Shown: positions 45,342-55,625 of the stretch, piece by piece | Layout of the letters: the number at the start of each line of letters is the position of its first letter | Position numbering within the stretch: position 1 is the stretch's first letter | Source: Gautieria morchelliformis | Taxonomy: Eukaryota; Basidiomycota; Agaricomycetes; Gomphales; Gomphaceae | Length of the DNA: 64,000 bases | Direction of reading: 5' to 3' | Assembly: GCA_015179125.1 (NCBI GenBank) | Contig: WHVA01000296.1 | Location: 1-64,000, forward strand | Notes under the pieces: generated by a model | What the model was told of the DNA's origin: nothing | The model's input: the letters and a program-made list of their open reading frames with translations, nothing else | Databases searched by the model: none | Program-made: the position numbers and the translations under genes

Positions 45342-45472
45342 CCAGAGGCGTTATGAGCCACTTAAAGTTTCAGAGTATGAATTATTCCCCTTGGATTTAG
45401 CCGTGCTTCACCCATATGCATACACAGGAGCCATAACGCCGATGGGCGCTGGGTAGGAGTCTGGTTACTATA

Positions 45473-45702
45473 TCGGTAGCGGCACATTGGCGCCAGTCCC
45501 CAACTCCTTTCCAGCGGAGGTTTTGTAGTGGTTGTGTTATAGGCTGTATTATGGTAGCAGATGCATTTTTTTATTTTCGTACCGCATTGCATAGGATCAT
45601 TTCCACAAAAGTTATGTGATTCTTAAACAATCGGTTACATTTATGATTATATTTATATTGGTACATGTCAAGTGTGGTACCTCTGGGTCATTGTCACCCA
45701 TG
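45473..45702. other. no recognisable gene
   Basis: AT-rich spacer between the MULE and element D. The last bases, ending CCATG, are the left target site of element D and may be exon sequence of the host frame that resumes at 53177. Confidence 0.4.
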
Positions 45703-45749
45703 TGTAAGGGCAACCCTACCTGCTCGTGGTAAGTCACACAGAGCACTGG

Positions 45750-47237
45750 TAGGGATGCACACCGTGCCGTACATCCACGGGTGTACGGTGCCGTATTACG
45801 GCCACGGCACCCGTACCGTCGAGGGTCTGTGCTCTGTGCCGACAGTACGGTATACGGTACGGTTTGATGCCGTATGATGCCGTATTTGTACGGCGATATA
45901 CGGCATGCACTACTGTTTCAATTTCAGCTCTATTTCAGCTTCAGCTCCTCGATGTTGTCTCCTACTCAAGTGCCAAGTGAGTCCGCCATCCACACCTACC
46001 AAGTGTACTATGTACTATTTCACGTACTCACGTCACTACACAGAACCCAAGCGAGCAAACCGAGGGAAAAATATGGCAGCATTGATTGAAAAGGAAGGGC
46101 TGGATGAAGATGGCCGTCCTACGAAACGCCCAAATCTGCATCGTCAGCAGAAGTGCAAACGCAAGCAACCCAAGAAGACCATGCAAGAAGAGGTTGAGGA
46201 CAAGGACGATGATGAAGATCGTGACTTCTCAGACTTGAGCTCTGGTGATGTATTAAGCTCAGAATACGAAGTCTTCCTGCCAGCGTGACTCCCAGTATCA
46301 AGTATGGTCTCATTGATGCACACACCAAACTTAGCGACTATTATCATAAGTATGACAAATCACCCTTCTATACTTGGGCAGCATGTGCATCGCCGTTTTG
46401 ATCATAATACGTGGTTCTACTGACAATGGTCTAGTACTTGATCCTCGCATCTCTTATGAAGGGATGGAGCTTGATTATGCAGGCGACGAGTCGCTTTCTG
46501 AACATCTCGAATCATCAAAAAAAAATCTGTATGAATACTATGAGGCCCATTATGCGGGCAAACACTCTGCGTCTTCGCAAGTGACTGATCCTGTGCCTGG
46601 TCCATCAGCTGAAGCTTCAGCCCCTCCTCGCTCCCCTCCAAAGAATTTTACATCGCGCTTTCAGCGGAAGGCCAAGGCAGCGATCCATGAACTCAATGAA
46701 TTCTTCAAGCTTCCTCAAGAGGATTTCGAGGCTTGCAATCCAATCCATTGGTGGATGGGTCGCCGTGCTCAATTCCCCAACTTGTTTTTGCTTGCTCGGG
46801 ACATTCTCTGTATCCCCGGTTGCGTACTATGCTGTTATTGGAGTTTTTAGGGCTGACATTGTGACTATCCTAGGATCTGCCGTCGCCGTTGAGCGAGTTT
46901 TCTCAGGAGGTCGTGACACAATCTCATTGCGACGTGCAAGGCTTCAGCCTGAAACCATCAAAGTTCTAATGCTCAGCAAAAAAAAGCTTCATCTTGAACG
47001 CGCTCAGTGCAGAGCTGCAGTACGTCGTTAACATACCATGATTAGATCTTGTATCTACATTTACAATGCTATAATACAACCGTCAACCGTAATACGGACG
47101 GTACGGTACTGTACGGTACCCGTACCGTACCGTCAGAGGAGGTCTCCGATCATACGGACGGCATACGGTCTGCCGTATCCGTCAACTCGCCGTACATTAT
47201 ACGGCCGTGGCCGTAATACGGACGGTGTGCATCCCTA
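45750..47237 (+). mobile_element. hAT transposon, internally deleted, 1488 bp
   Basis: Terminal inverted repeats TAGGGATGCACACCGT and the complement of ACGGTGTGCATCCCTA. Flanking 8-mers AGCACTGG (45742-45749) and AGCACAGG (47238-47245) agree at 7 of 8. The uninterrupted LTR at 52840-53176 shows the empty site. Both subterminal regions (45755-45905 and 47085-47225) are packed with TACGG/CCGTA motifs, likely transposase-binding sites. It retains the two ends of a transposase gene. Confidence 0.9.
46073..47031 (+). pseudogene. hAT transposase, N- and C-terminal parts only
   Basis: The start at 46073 (MAALIEKEGLDEDGRPTK) gives a basic N-terminus and an acidic patch (EDKDDDEDRDFSDLSSG) ending in TGA near 46288. 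The C-terminal part follows: KLSDYYHKYDKSPFYTWAA, a 50-nt intron (46385-46434), LLDPRISYEGMELDYAGD, a Ser/Pro linker, then the hAT dimerisation domain NPIHWWMGRRAQFPNLFLLA, intron 46819-46873, and SAVAVERVFSGGRDTISLRR. The BED finger and RNase H-like catalytic core between them are deleted. With intact partners the dimerisation domain might still interact, but this protein cannot cut DNA. Confidence 0.85.
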
Positions 47238-47720
47238 AGCACAGGTAAGGGGGATCCAAAGCTATATAAGACACTACTCAGTAACTACATAGGCGACCTA
47301 CACACCTGGTAAGGGGGATCTAAAGAGAATCGGGTGAGGATCCCCTTACCTAAGCGACTAACTATACAGCTACTGAGCAGGCCAGACTACTGGACATGAA
47401 CATGGGTGGTGGAGTATGGAACTCAAATTTAAGGAAAGGGAGGAACAGGCAAGGACAAGCAGGCGAGGAAGGCAGAAGATAACAGAAGATAAAGGGAAAG
47501 AAGAACAAGAAGAACCACCAGGCTGTCCCCTGACATCACCCCCTCTCTATGGTACGGCGTCTCGACATACGAAACCCCTGAAGCAAGTGAGCCCAAGCCT
47601 CCTGCCACCGTCTTTACATGATTGGGGGAGCAGAAACTTGCAGAAGGTCATGGAAGGTCTGGAAACGTGGGAACAGTCCAGAAGGCAAACCCCAACATCT
47701 AAACCCTAACATCACCCCTC

Positions 47721-48344
47721 TCAATGCTTGTTGTCCTGACGAGCGCAGTCATCGCCTAACCCCAACCATCCCATAAGGCTTCGCTTCCATGTACACCAGA
47801 GGTGGGAACATGCCCTGCCATCACCATGGCTGCTCTTGCCCTCCTGGTATATGGGAATGACGAGCTTGTTGGGATGGGATTCCGTGGGTAGCTCCGGACC
47901 CTTGAATCTCACGTAACACACACACTCCCCTGCTGCATTGCGGAAGGACCTCCCCACATACCCTTCGAATGTGTAAGGTGTATCTGCATCACCGACAATG
48001 ATGGGGTCGGTAAGATAGTAGGTGTTCCGTCGCCTGTGTAGAGGTCTGGACCAGGCAGGCAGGGGTTGGCTGGGATGGGTGATCATGGCCAATCGAAGGT
48101 CCTCTGGGTCAATAGTCCATTTCAAGGGTGGCGAGGCCTCATAGGGCTGGTTGTTGCTTGAGTTATTGGCGGTAGGGTCATGACATTTGAGTGTCTCTCT
48201 CAGCTTGGCCTCACTGGCTTGTCTGGATTTGGAGAAGCCGGAGAAGTGCAGGAGGTTGGGATCAACGTCTGACATGGTCGGGAGCTCTGACAGGCCTCTG
48301 GTGAAACTGGGGAGGGCAACAAGTTCCATAGCGGGTGAGGACAT
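47721..48344 (-). CDS. 207-residue ORF of unknown function inside element D
   Basis: Open from MSSPAMELVALPSFTRGLSE to the stop at 47721, near the 3' end of element D. Features: a polar, Asn/Ser-rich middle, SPPLKWTIDPEDLRLAMITH, then RRRNTYYLTDPIIVGDAD, GYVGRSFRNAAGECVCYVRF and a Trp-rich end (SHLWCTWKRSLMGWLGLG). No retroviral domain is recognised; the position just before the polypurine tract is where a chromodomain-type C-terminus would lie. No internal stops over 207 codons suggests it may be real. A purine tract and TGTTAGGG at 47720-47705 (minus) look like a second, decayed LTR start. Confidence 0.45.
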   Translation of the reverse strand: MSSPAMELVALPSFTRGLSELPTMSDVDPNLLHFSGFSKSRQASEAKLRETLKCHDPTANNSSNNQPYEASPPLKWTIDPEDLRLAMITHPSQPLPAWSRPLHRRRNTYYLTDPIIVGDADTPYTFEGYVGRSFRNAAGECVCYVRFKGPELPTESHPNKLVIPIYQEGKSSHGDGRACSHLWCTWKRSLMGWLGLGDDCARQDNKH

Positions 48345-51300
48345 GGGTGTGTAAGGGAAAGAGTGGCCGTGAGGAGAGGGTTAATATACAGTTTATCAGG
48401 GTTTAGGGTTGGTATTAGCCGACAATGCTTATCTCTGCTCCATTAGGCCACGGAGGTATTAGCCGACGCTTGTCTCTGGGGGTCTGGGCCGTCACACATC
48501 TGCCTGTGCATCGCGGCATGTACAGCAGGCTCAAGACATGTGGGGCATTGCAGGGGATTCACTGCATCTGTAGTTGTCACGGTGTTGTGAAGTGGTGCAC
48601 ACATGTCCAGCAACAGCATCTGCAAGTCACTGTGCTTGGTGTCTTCATGCAGAGGAAGGGCTGCTGGAAGGGCTGCTGCTGCAGGCTCTCACCCCCCTTC
48701 TATGGTGCGTCATCCTGGCGCACCCTCAAGTCACTATCCCTTCCCAACACCATTCCATATCACCACTTCCACGAACCTCCTTGTTTGAAGTAACTGCTGG
48801 GATACACACGTGCCACAATGTTTGGGTGACTTGTGGTCCAAGACTTTGATATCTTCCACACTCCTTCCCATCTACCTCCGCTCCGACATCTGACCTCATG
48901 GCTCCACATCTCAGGTGCAGCAACTGCAACATAGGGCATTTCAGGGCCATTCTTGTTGAGGAACACCACTATCTGTTCAAATCCACCCTTGATCGACTCC
49001 CAATATTTCCCAGTAATGGATGCTCTTGGACACCACTGCCCCTAACGACACCTTCCTCTCATGCCATCGCTTTACTTCTTCATGTATATGAGTTTGTCTA
49101 GGTGCTCCATGTCCTGCCCTCCCTGGGGAATACCGGACAACCATGGGTATGGTGAGGTGGTAGGTCTCACTGTTGGTTGCTGTTGCATCTGCACTCAAGG
49201 CTGTCGGGATGCATCGGGGGGGGGGCATGTACAGTCAGCACAGCAATCGTTATGGGAGCGAGGCTTCACGGATGGACAAGTGCAGTGATGTACATGAGGG
49301 TTACGTGTCCTCTGTCTGCACGGTGTAGAGAGGGAAGCCTCGCTGGAGTGAAAAACTGCGCAGAACTACTAACGCAGCTGGTAGTGAGCGGGAAAGAGGA
49401 GTCTCTATTACTAATCTAAGTGGACCCACTATATACTCTGAGAACAATGGGGGTGGCACAACGTGACATCATACTAAAAGACAGGAAAAACCTATAAACT
49501 CCAACTAGAGAGCGTAGCTCTCTTACAATGGCCGCTGCCAAAACACCACATACACCGCAGCAATAGTGTGATTGGTGCTGCTGTCCAACCCTGTATGGTG
49601 CCATCCACACATACACCAACTCCCTCCTGGTACAGCTCACACAAGGGCGCCCCACAACTTCCCAGGACAGCAACCAATATGGGCAAGCACTGCTGACCCC
49701 AGTGCCAACAGCGGTATGACCAGTTCACGATGGACCTTGACCCACCCGGTGCACGGCTAGGCGGCGGAGGCATCAAGCATCCCATACGATCTGCCGCACA
49801 CTAGCAGACAACGCAGCGCGGTGAAGAGCGGAGGTTGCGGGCGCCGTGACTTGGTGACAGAACAGGAAACCTCGTGCAGGCAGTGTGCGCCTGATAGGGT
49901 GCTACGTCACCGTGGTGTCTGGGGAATTCCTGTCCAGTCTACGGAGCTTCCGAGGGGTGTAGATGGGGAATACGGAGCTGGGCGCCACCAGTGTGTCTGT
50001 TCTGTCGAGCACCTACACACTGCCCATCTACATCTCCGCATCCTCCCTCGTTATACCACATCGCCCTGATGTCTCTCTCTTCTCTATCCCCGTTGTCTGC
50101 TCTCCCTCTCCCTCTTCCCCCAGCTTGTGTCCGGCACGCGAGAATATGCTCGTCCGTTGGTGGGAGCTGGAACAGGTGACAGGAGCGGGACAAGGGACGC
50201 GAGGGCGGGGTATCGCATTGCAGGGTGGTGGGCGAAGGGATGCAGGTCGCTCGGGTGAACGGTGCTGCACGGAGACGAGGCCACGCAGCACCGTACGCAC
50301 CTGCATGCGCTGCGCAGGACTGTCGTGGCTCTCGCCATATCGCGGATGGGAGGGGCCTACACCACAGGGCATGACGAGGGTGTCGTGTCGGCGATGCAGG
50401 TCACGGTCGTGTCACCCACGCACACAGTCACCCTTGACAAGGTCTGGGTATGTAGCGTGGCGATCGGCGAGCCGTCGGAACTGCATGCTATGCGGGTCTC
50501 TCATAGCGGCCTCGTCCGTGAGTGGCAGCGCAACCTCGCGCTGTGTGTCTCGTAGACCAACATTGCCAGACCGCGTGGCTTCACGGCCACTCCCATGGGG
50601 GTGTGCTCTGTTTGCAACCTCGGTACGCCCCCCTGTGGCCGCGTGTGCATGCATGAGCGGGTGTGGGCGTGTTTGTCCCTAGGGGAGTCCGCGTGCATTT
50701 GTGATGTCGCGACGCGTGCGGCGTCGGCGGTAGCGTGGCTACAGGGCCCCAAGTTACGGCTGGTGGTGCTGTAAGGCCACCAGAGCCCGTGGTACGTGGG
50801 TTGTCGCGGTGATGCACGGCGGGGTGTTTGCAGGGCCCTGTGGGTCTGTAGGGATGTCTGCACTGGACGCGGCCGGGTAGGTGTGCGTGCGTGAGCGAGT
50901 GGAGGCGAGTACGCGTAAGCATGGCACCGCGGTCGTTGACACAGGGCCGCGCGCAGCACCATGTCGTGTGTAGACGTGTAGACATGTGCGCGCATGGATG
51001 GGCAAGGACCACTGAGAGGGCACGTGGGGGGGGGAGGTACGGGGAGTTCCTGCCATTGCCAACTCGGGTGCCTATACCATCCCCCATACTGTATCCACCC
51101 GCACCGTCGCCTCCTTCCCTCACTGCACACTCTGCGTTCCGGGGTTGTGAGTTGCTGGCACTCTAGTGTGCGCCATCCCGCTGCACGCGCATGCGTGGCA
51201 CTGCATCGCGTACGGGGCAGCCTATCCGGCTCCAGGGGAGTTCAAGAGGGGCTTGTGAGCCGTGGTGCGAGGCCCTCAGACATGTCAGGCTCAAGATAGG

Positions 51301-52839
51301 GCAGGCGTCGTAGGGGCACAGGATGCGTGCGGCGGGAGCTGGGAAGGCGAGCGCAGAGCTGGATGCCATGTCCACAGTTAGCTGGGATGTCGATGCCGCT
51401 GTCATGTATGGTGACAGCCCGTACGGGTGGTCCTTCAGCGGCGGTGGTGGCGGGGTAGTACTCGTGCGGTCTGCGGTTGGCATGCGAACGACAGGGGTGC
51501 GTCCCGCAGTCCTTGGTTGGCTATGGTGCAGAGTGGTAGTTCGAGGTGGCACAATATGGACCATGGAGCATGCGTCGATCGAAGCATCGCGTGGCGCGCA
51601 TGGAATGTCGGACCGCGTGCTGTAGCTGGCGGAGGACCTCTGGCTGCGTGCCGAAGTGCAGGACTGGTTCATGCAGATCTACGTGGGAAGTCTATGTGGA
51701 AAGGAAGCTCAGGGTACGCATGTGCAGGGACGTGCCATGGCCTGGGAGCGCACGGCACATGGGAGTCTGGAGTGTGTACAGAATCGCAGGAAGGATCCGT
51801 GGCAGATCCCCACTGAGGTGACGGGGGACTTCCTCCTGTTCCCTCAAACATCCCGCTTACCGCTTCTCCACAGTGCAACCAGCTGGACATTTCTGAGGAG
51901 ATATGTGCGCTTTTGGGACCGTATGTCGTGATATCTTTACGCAGCCACAACTTTTTCAAGTCCCTCCACGGCCGTCTTCACCCGTCTGTGATCCTTTTCC
52001 ACCCCTCCGGATATCTTCTGGGCCGTAGATGCACGCGTGTGCAGTGTCGACAAGTGCGAAGACGGGTATGCAAGAGGGTGTATGGAGGTAATGGCCGCGT
52101 CGCGGGTGCGCGCCGTGTGCACACGCAACACGGCGGCGGGGTCGTACTTGGACAGCGGTGCGTCTAGCCGTTCTTGTTCATCTTCTCTCCCATTTCTTCT
52201 TTACAGCTCCTTCCTTCGGTGAAATTTTAATTAAAACGATTGTGGGGTATAGGAGAGGGTCGGGGTGAGGATCGTGCAGCAGGGGGAGTTTCGGATGAAG
52301 GGAGCACGAAGGTAGTCGGGTGCGATGGTGCGGTTTCAAAGTGTGTGAAGTGCGGGTCCAAGTGTGGTGTCCTGGGTGTGGGCGACGTAGAGTAGACACC
52401 AATGGCTCGGGCTGTAGATAGACCGGAACTGTAAGTGTCGGTGGGGGTTTACGGTGTCGCACGGAGCGGTGCACCCTACTGCGTGTCAGGCAGCGTTTAA
52501 CGTGTCGCCTTTAATTAAATCAGAGGGCGGTGCACGGTCCTACATTTACCCGTTGTCTCCTGCTGGCGGCGTTCACCTGCACCCGCAGTGGACCGTTACT
52601 AGTACGCTGCAGAAGCAAGAACGAGTTTGCGTGGGAAGGGGTGCGGTCGCTTTGTAAGACCTCGTACGTCGCCTTTCGCCTACACCTGTAGTGGACCGCT
52701 ACTTGTGCGAGTTGAAAGGTCGGTGGGCTTCCGCGTGTGAAGAAGGACAGCGTAGGAAGTGGAATCGCAACTTGGAAAATCGTCTGCATTCGGATTGCAC
52801 AACTGTACCGTCGGTCCTCGGTTGGTGACCCCATTCTGC
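48345..52839. other. interior of element D: no recognisable gene (4.5 kb)
   Basis: Mixed GC-rich sequence with many overlapping frames of up to about 240 codons on both strands, rich in Arg/Pro/Ser/Cys as expected from composition. I searched by eye for RT, protease, integrase, Gag and zinc-knuckle motifs on both strands and found none. On the minus strand a frame with PEMPYVAVAAPEMWSHEV at about 48900 looks protein-like but unassigned. Confidence 0.5.
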
Positions 52840-53176
52840 TGTAAGGGCAACCCTACCTGCTCATGGTAAGTCACACAGAGCACTGGTAAGGGGGATCCAA
52901 AGCTATATAAGACACTACTCAGTAACTACATAGGCGACCTACACACCTGGTAAGGGGGATCTAAAGAGAATCGGGTGAGGATCCCCTTACCTAAGCGACT
53001 AACTATACAGCTACTGAGCAGGCCAGACTACTGGACATGAACATGGGTGGTGGAGTATGGAACTCAAATTTAAGGAAAGGGAGGAACAGGCAAGGACAAG
53101 CAGGCGAGGAAGGCAGAAGACAACAGAAGATAAAGGGAAAGAAGAACAAGAAGAACCACCAGGCTGTCCCCTGACA
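52840..53176 (-). repeat. element D 5' LTR, 337 bp
   Basis: Uninterrupted copy; defines the empty site of the hAT at 45750. A TATA-like CTGTATAGTTAG (minus, at about 53009-52998) lies about 35 nt upstream of the cassette. Confidence 0.9.
52883..52966 (-). repeat. element D LTR cassette: repeated unit around GT-AG spacer
   Basis: On the minus strand CTTTAGATCCCCCTTACCAG (52966-52947) is followed by a 44-nt spacer, GTGTGT to TATATAG (52946-52903), and then by CTTTGGATCCCCCTTACCAG (52902-52883). This is the chromovirus B cassette with a different spacer: the units align (CTTTGGAT..CCCCTT..CAG) while the spacers do not, apart from their intron-type ends. Confidence 0.75.
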
Positions 53177-53761
53177 CCATGGCTCCGGAGTTGAATCCGG
53201 TGTTGCACAGGACAGCGTCGTAATAATCACGACAGCAGGCAAGGATCGTATCGTTAGGAATAACCTTAGGCCAACCTGCCAGGTTAGCAGCAGGGCGAAC
53301 AGCGGAGTCATCCAGTTTACGAAGTTTGCGCTCGGTTCGGAGTACTTTAGTTCTTGCATGGTCACGTAGTGCAGAAGGTCTGAACATGGCATCTCCGTGA
53401 CGAAATCAGTAGAATAGACAGTGTTGAAGAAGAAGACGAGATTATCATGACGAGAAGCAGGCACCGACTGATCAGGAAATGACTGATGCACGTCAGCAAG
53501 AATGTCCTCAGTGACAACCAACTGAAGCTTACAGCGATGAGCGCGGAAGTGAGGGACAAGAAGTGAGGCGCAGGAAGCACGACTGGGAGCCTTAGCACTG
53601 ACAGAAACCTCCAACCGCGAACATAAGGCTGTCAAAGCAGGCAGCGGCAGCATCTGAACGTTGGTCACCTGAACGACGGGATCTACGAGCATCCAACCCA
53701 ATTCCCATGGGTCAGTAACAGGAAGCGGACGTACGGAGAAAGGGAGGGAACACAACAACAA
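53177..53761 (-). pseudogene. unknown host ORF split by element D
   Basis: On the minus strand two overlapping frames are open from 53761. One reads RTERKLRKLDDSAVRPAANL, then WPKVIPNDTILACCRDYYDA and VLCNTGFNSGAM at the element boundary. Joining across element D (keeping one CCATG) continues as GDNDPEVPHLTC in 45702-45660. I do not recognise the protein. A frame change near 53390 suggests an intron or damage. Confidence 0.4.
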
Positions 53762-55110
53762 AAAAATTTCGTCACCGTATTTAGCGAAGACGCATAGTAA
53801 AACTAAGTGAAAACACGAGGTGGAATGATCAGCAGATGGGGAAAAATGAGAAGGCGATTTTAGTACAATCGAAGACGTCAGTTACAGTACACAAGGAAGG
53901 ACAGAGGACTGAGGACTGAGAAAACTCACCTGAGACACATGGGGGACAAGTCAGGAAAGCCAACGTGCACTGGACAAGGCGAAAGCAGGTTTAAATGAGA
54001 ACAGGTATAAAAGAAGTGGGGTAATTAGCAAGCGGCGAAAGGGGAAAACGGAATGATGACGCCGGGATAACGACGGCAAGGGCACAATGGTACCATACGA
54101 TCGGGGTGACCAACGATTATGCAGGGCAAGAAAATACGGGCAAATGGATTATAAGCCAGGGGGAGATTATGATGGGGGAATACAAATAGGCAGACACGTG
54201 CAAAAACATCGGAGGATCACGACCGCAATAGGTAACAGATCACGCAGGGAAAAATAAACAAGGACAAACATCATCATAAAACATGAACATTACAGGTTGT
54301 GTCGACAGAACCCTCCCCTCCTTTCAGTCAGAGTCGGGGATTTCCGGTTACCCGGTACTCGGCGCCACTTGAAATAAATATCTCATGCTCCTTTTGTACG
54401 ACCCTTCGAGCTAAGGTCATCGTTCATTCGAGCAAGTCAGCAGCCCGTCCCGTCTCCACCGGGAGCCGAGACAGGACTCGAATACACCATTCTGTTCGAT
54501 CGCTCTCTTCTCTTTGTCCTGAATACTTACAAGTATGTGTACGTCCGTGAAGAGTAGGATGAACACGACTCATCATACCTTTAGTGTAACGCCACTTACA
54601 CACTAGTACCTCTCCCCAGCTGCAGCGTCAAGGGATTGGAAGCCCTTGTTACCGTCAATGGAACGAATTTGGTTTGGTAGTACATCACTTTGCTTCTTCG
54701 GTTGCCGTGAACTTGCAGTTCCGTCTAGTCATACTTGCGTATGTAAGGCCGCCCGACCTCAGCGAACTCGGATACGGTTAATTAAGCGTTAAGCTTTACT
54801 TATAAATGTGCGTATCCAAGCGCTAGTTTCCCTTTCTGCAGGCCTACGTCAATATTTGAAACCCTTCTCGGCAATTTGAACTCCAGAACTTCCACTATTA
54901 CAAGTTGCAATGCCACCCACCAAAGTTAGTGGTCGGTCTCTCCAAAGAAGGTTGGGCCTCCGTTGCTCTCGTCGGCCCTGTCGTCTTGCGCCCCCCGCTG
55001 TCTGACAGGTATACGCACACCGCACTCTGCACTCGATCTCCACAGTCTGCCTCACAGTCTGCCCAAAAATACTAGTCCGAGATTACCAAGCCATACCACG
55101 GAGATACGCT
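53762..55110. other. no recognisable gene (1.3 kb)
   Basis: Purine-rich up to 54290, then mixed. The motif CCTCCTTTCAGTCAGAGTCGGGGA at about 54324, in part, resembles CCTCCTTTTAGTTGGAGTCGGGGA at about 37170, a possible shared repeat edge. Confidence 0.35.
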
Positions 55111-55625
55111 TCAGATAGCAAGTAATAAATATGTTGACTTGGTAGCTGTGGCCGTCAGGGCACCCTCCCACCTGGAGGCTGATTGGCCCGTCATGAGGCT
55201 GGCAAGGATATTTTCATCGAATGGCCTTGCAGGGGTAACCTCAGGGCTGCGCTGGAAGCGGCTCAACGGAGAGGTATACAGTCGATGGTAGGGATACAAT
55301 GATGGCAGAGCCCCGTTGCCAAACAGGTGAGCATATTCCAGCACCAAATGACTTTGTGACAATGCATTCTAAATACTTACATGCCGTTCCACGCAGGAGA
55401 GATCGGCGGACTCGGGATAGAGGGTGGTCCTTCGGGTCAGCTCGTCTCGTCTGGATCCTAGCACGGATAGGATACAAAACATGCTTTTGTCGATGCGTTA
55501 GCATATTCCAAGCATTGGCACGTACAGGAGTCACTTGCGACAGGGATCGATGACACGCAGGCCCCACATCTCGAAGATGGGTCTGAGCAGAGCGAAATAG
55601 ATCGAGAAGTACGCAAGTAGCCGGT
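55111..55625 (-). pseudogene. possible membrane-protein exon fragment
   Basis: From 55620 down, after an acceptor-like TTTTTTTCAG, a frame reads YHRLLAYFSIYFALLRPIFE and then MWGLRVIDPCRK, a hydrophobic helix followed by a polar end. Other frames continue (CLEYANASTKACF; LEYAHLFGNGALPSLYPYHR). It could be the end of a transporter, but the match is too short to name. Confidence 0.3.

Larger units (their letters stand above)
44273..45463. mobile_element. Mutator-like element with captured genes (Pack-MULE)
   Basis: Terminal inverted repeats of about 180 bp (44273-44450 and 45286-45463) start CAGACTCCTACCCAGCGCCC and end with the complement. A perfect 9-bp target duplication, GTTACTATA, lies at 44264-44272 and 45464-45472. 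Long inverted repeats with a 9-bp duplication are diagnostic of Mutator-like elements. The interior has no transposase but two convergent host-like fragments, listed separately. Confidence 0.88.
45703..47535 (-). repeat. element D 3' LTR, split by hAT
   Basis: Without the 1488-bp hAT element and one 8-bp duplicate it is exactly 337 bp. The cassette is present (units 47242-47261 and 47306-47325, spacer 47262-47305). Confidence 0.88.
45703..53176 (-). mobile_element. LTR element D (LARD-like), complete, with target duplication
   Basis: Two 337-bp LTRs (52840-53176 as 5' LTR; 45703-47535 as 3' LTR after subtracting a hAT insertion) bound a 5.3-kb interior. The flanks carry the 5-bp duplication CCATG (45698-45702 and 53177-53181). 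On the minus strand the LTR starts TGTCAGGGGACAGCC and ends GTTGCCCTTACA, like chromovirus B; the interior starts GCAGAA, as in B, and a polypurine tract (AGAGAGGGGGTGA) precedes the 3' LTR at 47548-47536. I find no RT, integrase or protease in the interior, so it fits a large non-autonomous retrotransposon derivative, probably mobilised by a B-like chromovirus. The LTRs differ at 2 positions by eye, so insertion is recent. Confidence 0.85.

Noticed and set aside
49963..51130. Long overlapping frames on both strands (239 and 209 codons) in element D
   Set aside because: GC-rich composition gives long frames in several phases at once; no conserved motif, and both strands are equally open.
45703..53176. 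Reading the two 337-bp repeats as independent solo LTRs
   Set aside because: Each alone lacks a target duplication, but the outer flanks match each other (CCATG) and a polypurine tract lies inside, so they are the two ends of one element.
53200..53225. tRNA-like T-arm after the element D LT­R boundary (CCGGATTCAACTCCGG, minus strand)
   Set aside because: The acceptor stem cannot be formed and the site lies outside element D (upstream of its 5' LTR), so it is neither a tRNA gene nor a primer-binding site.
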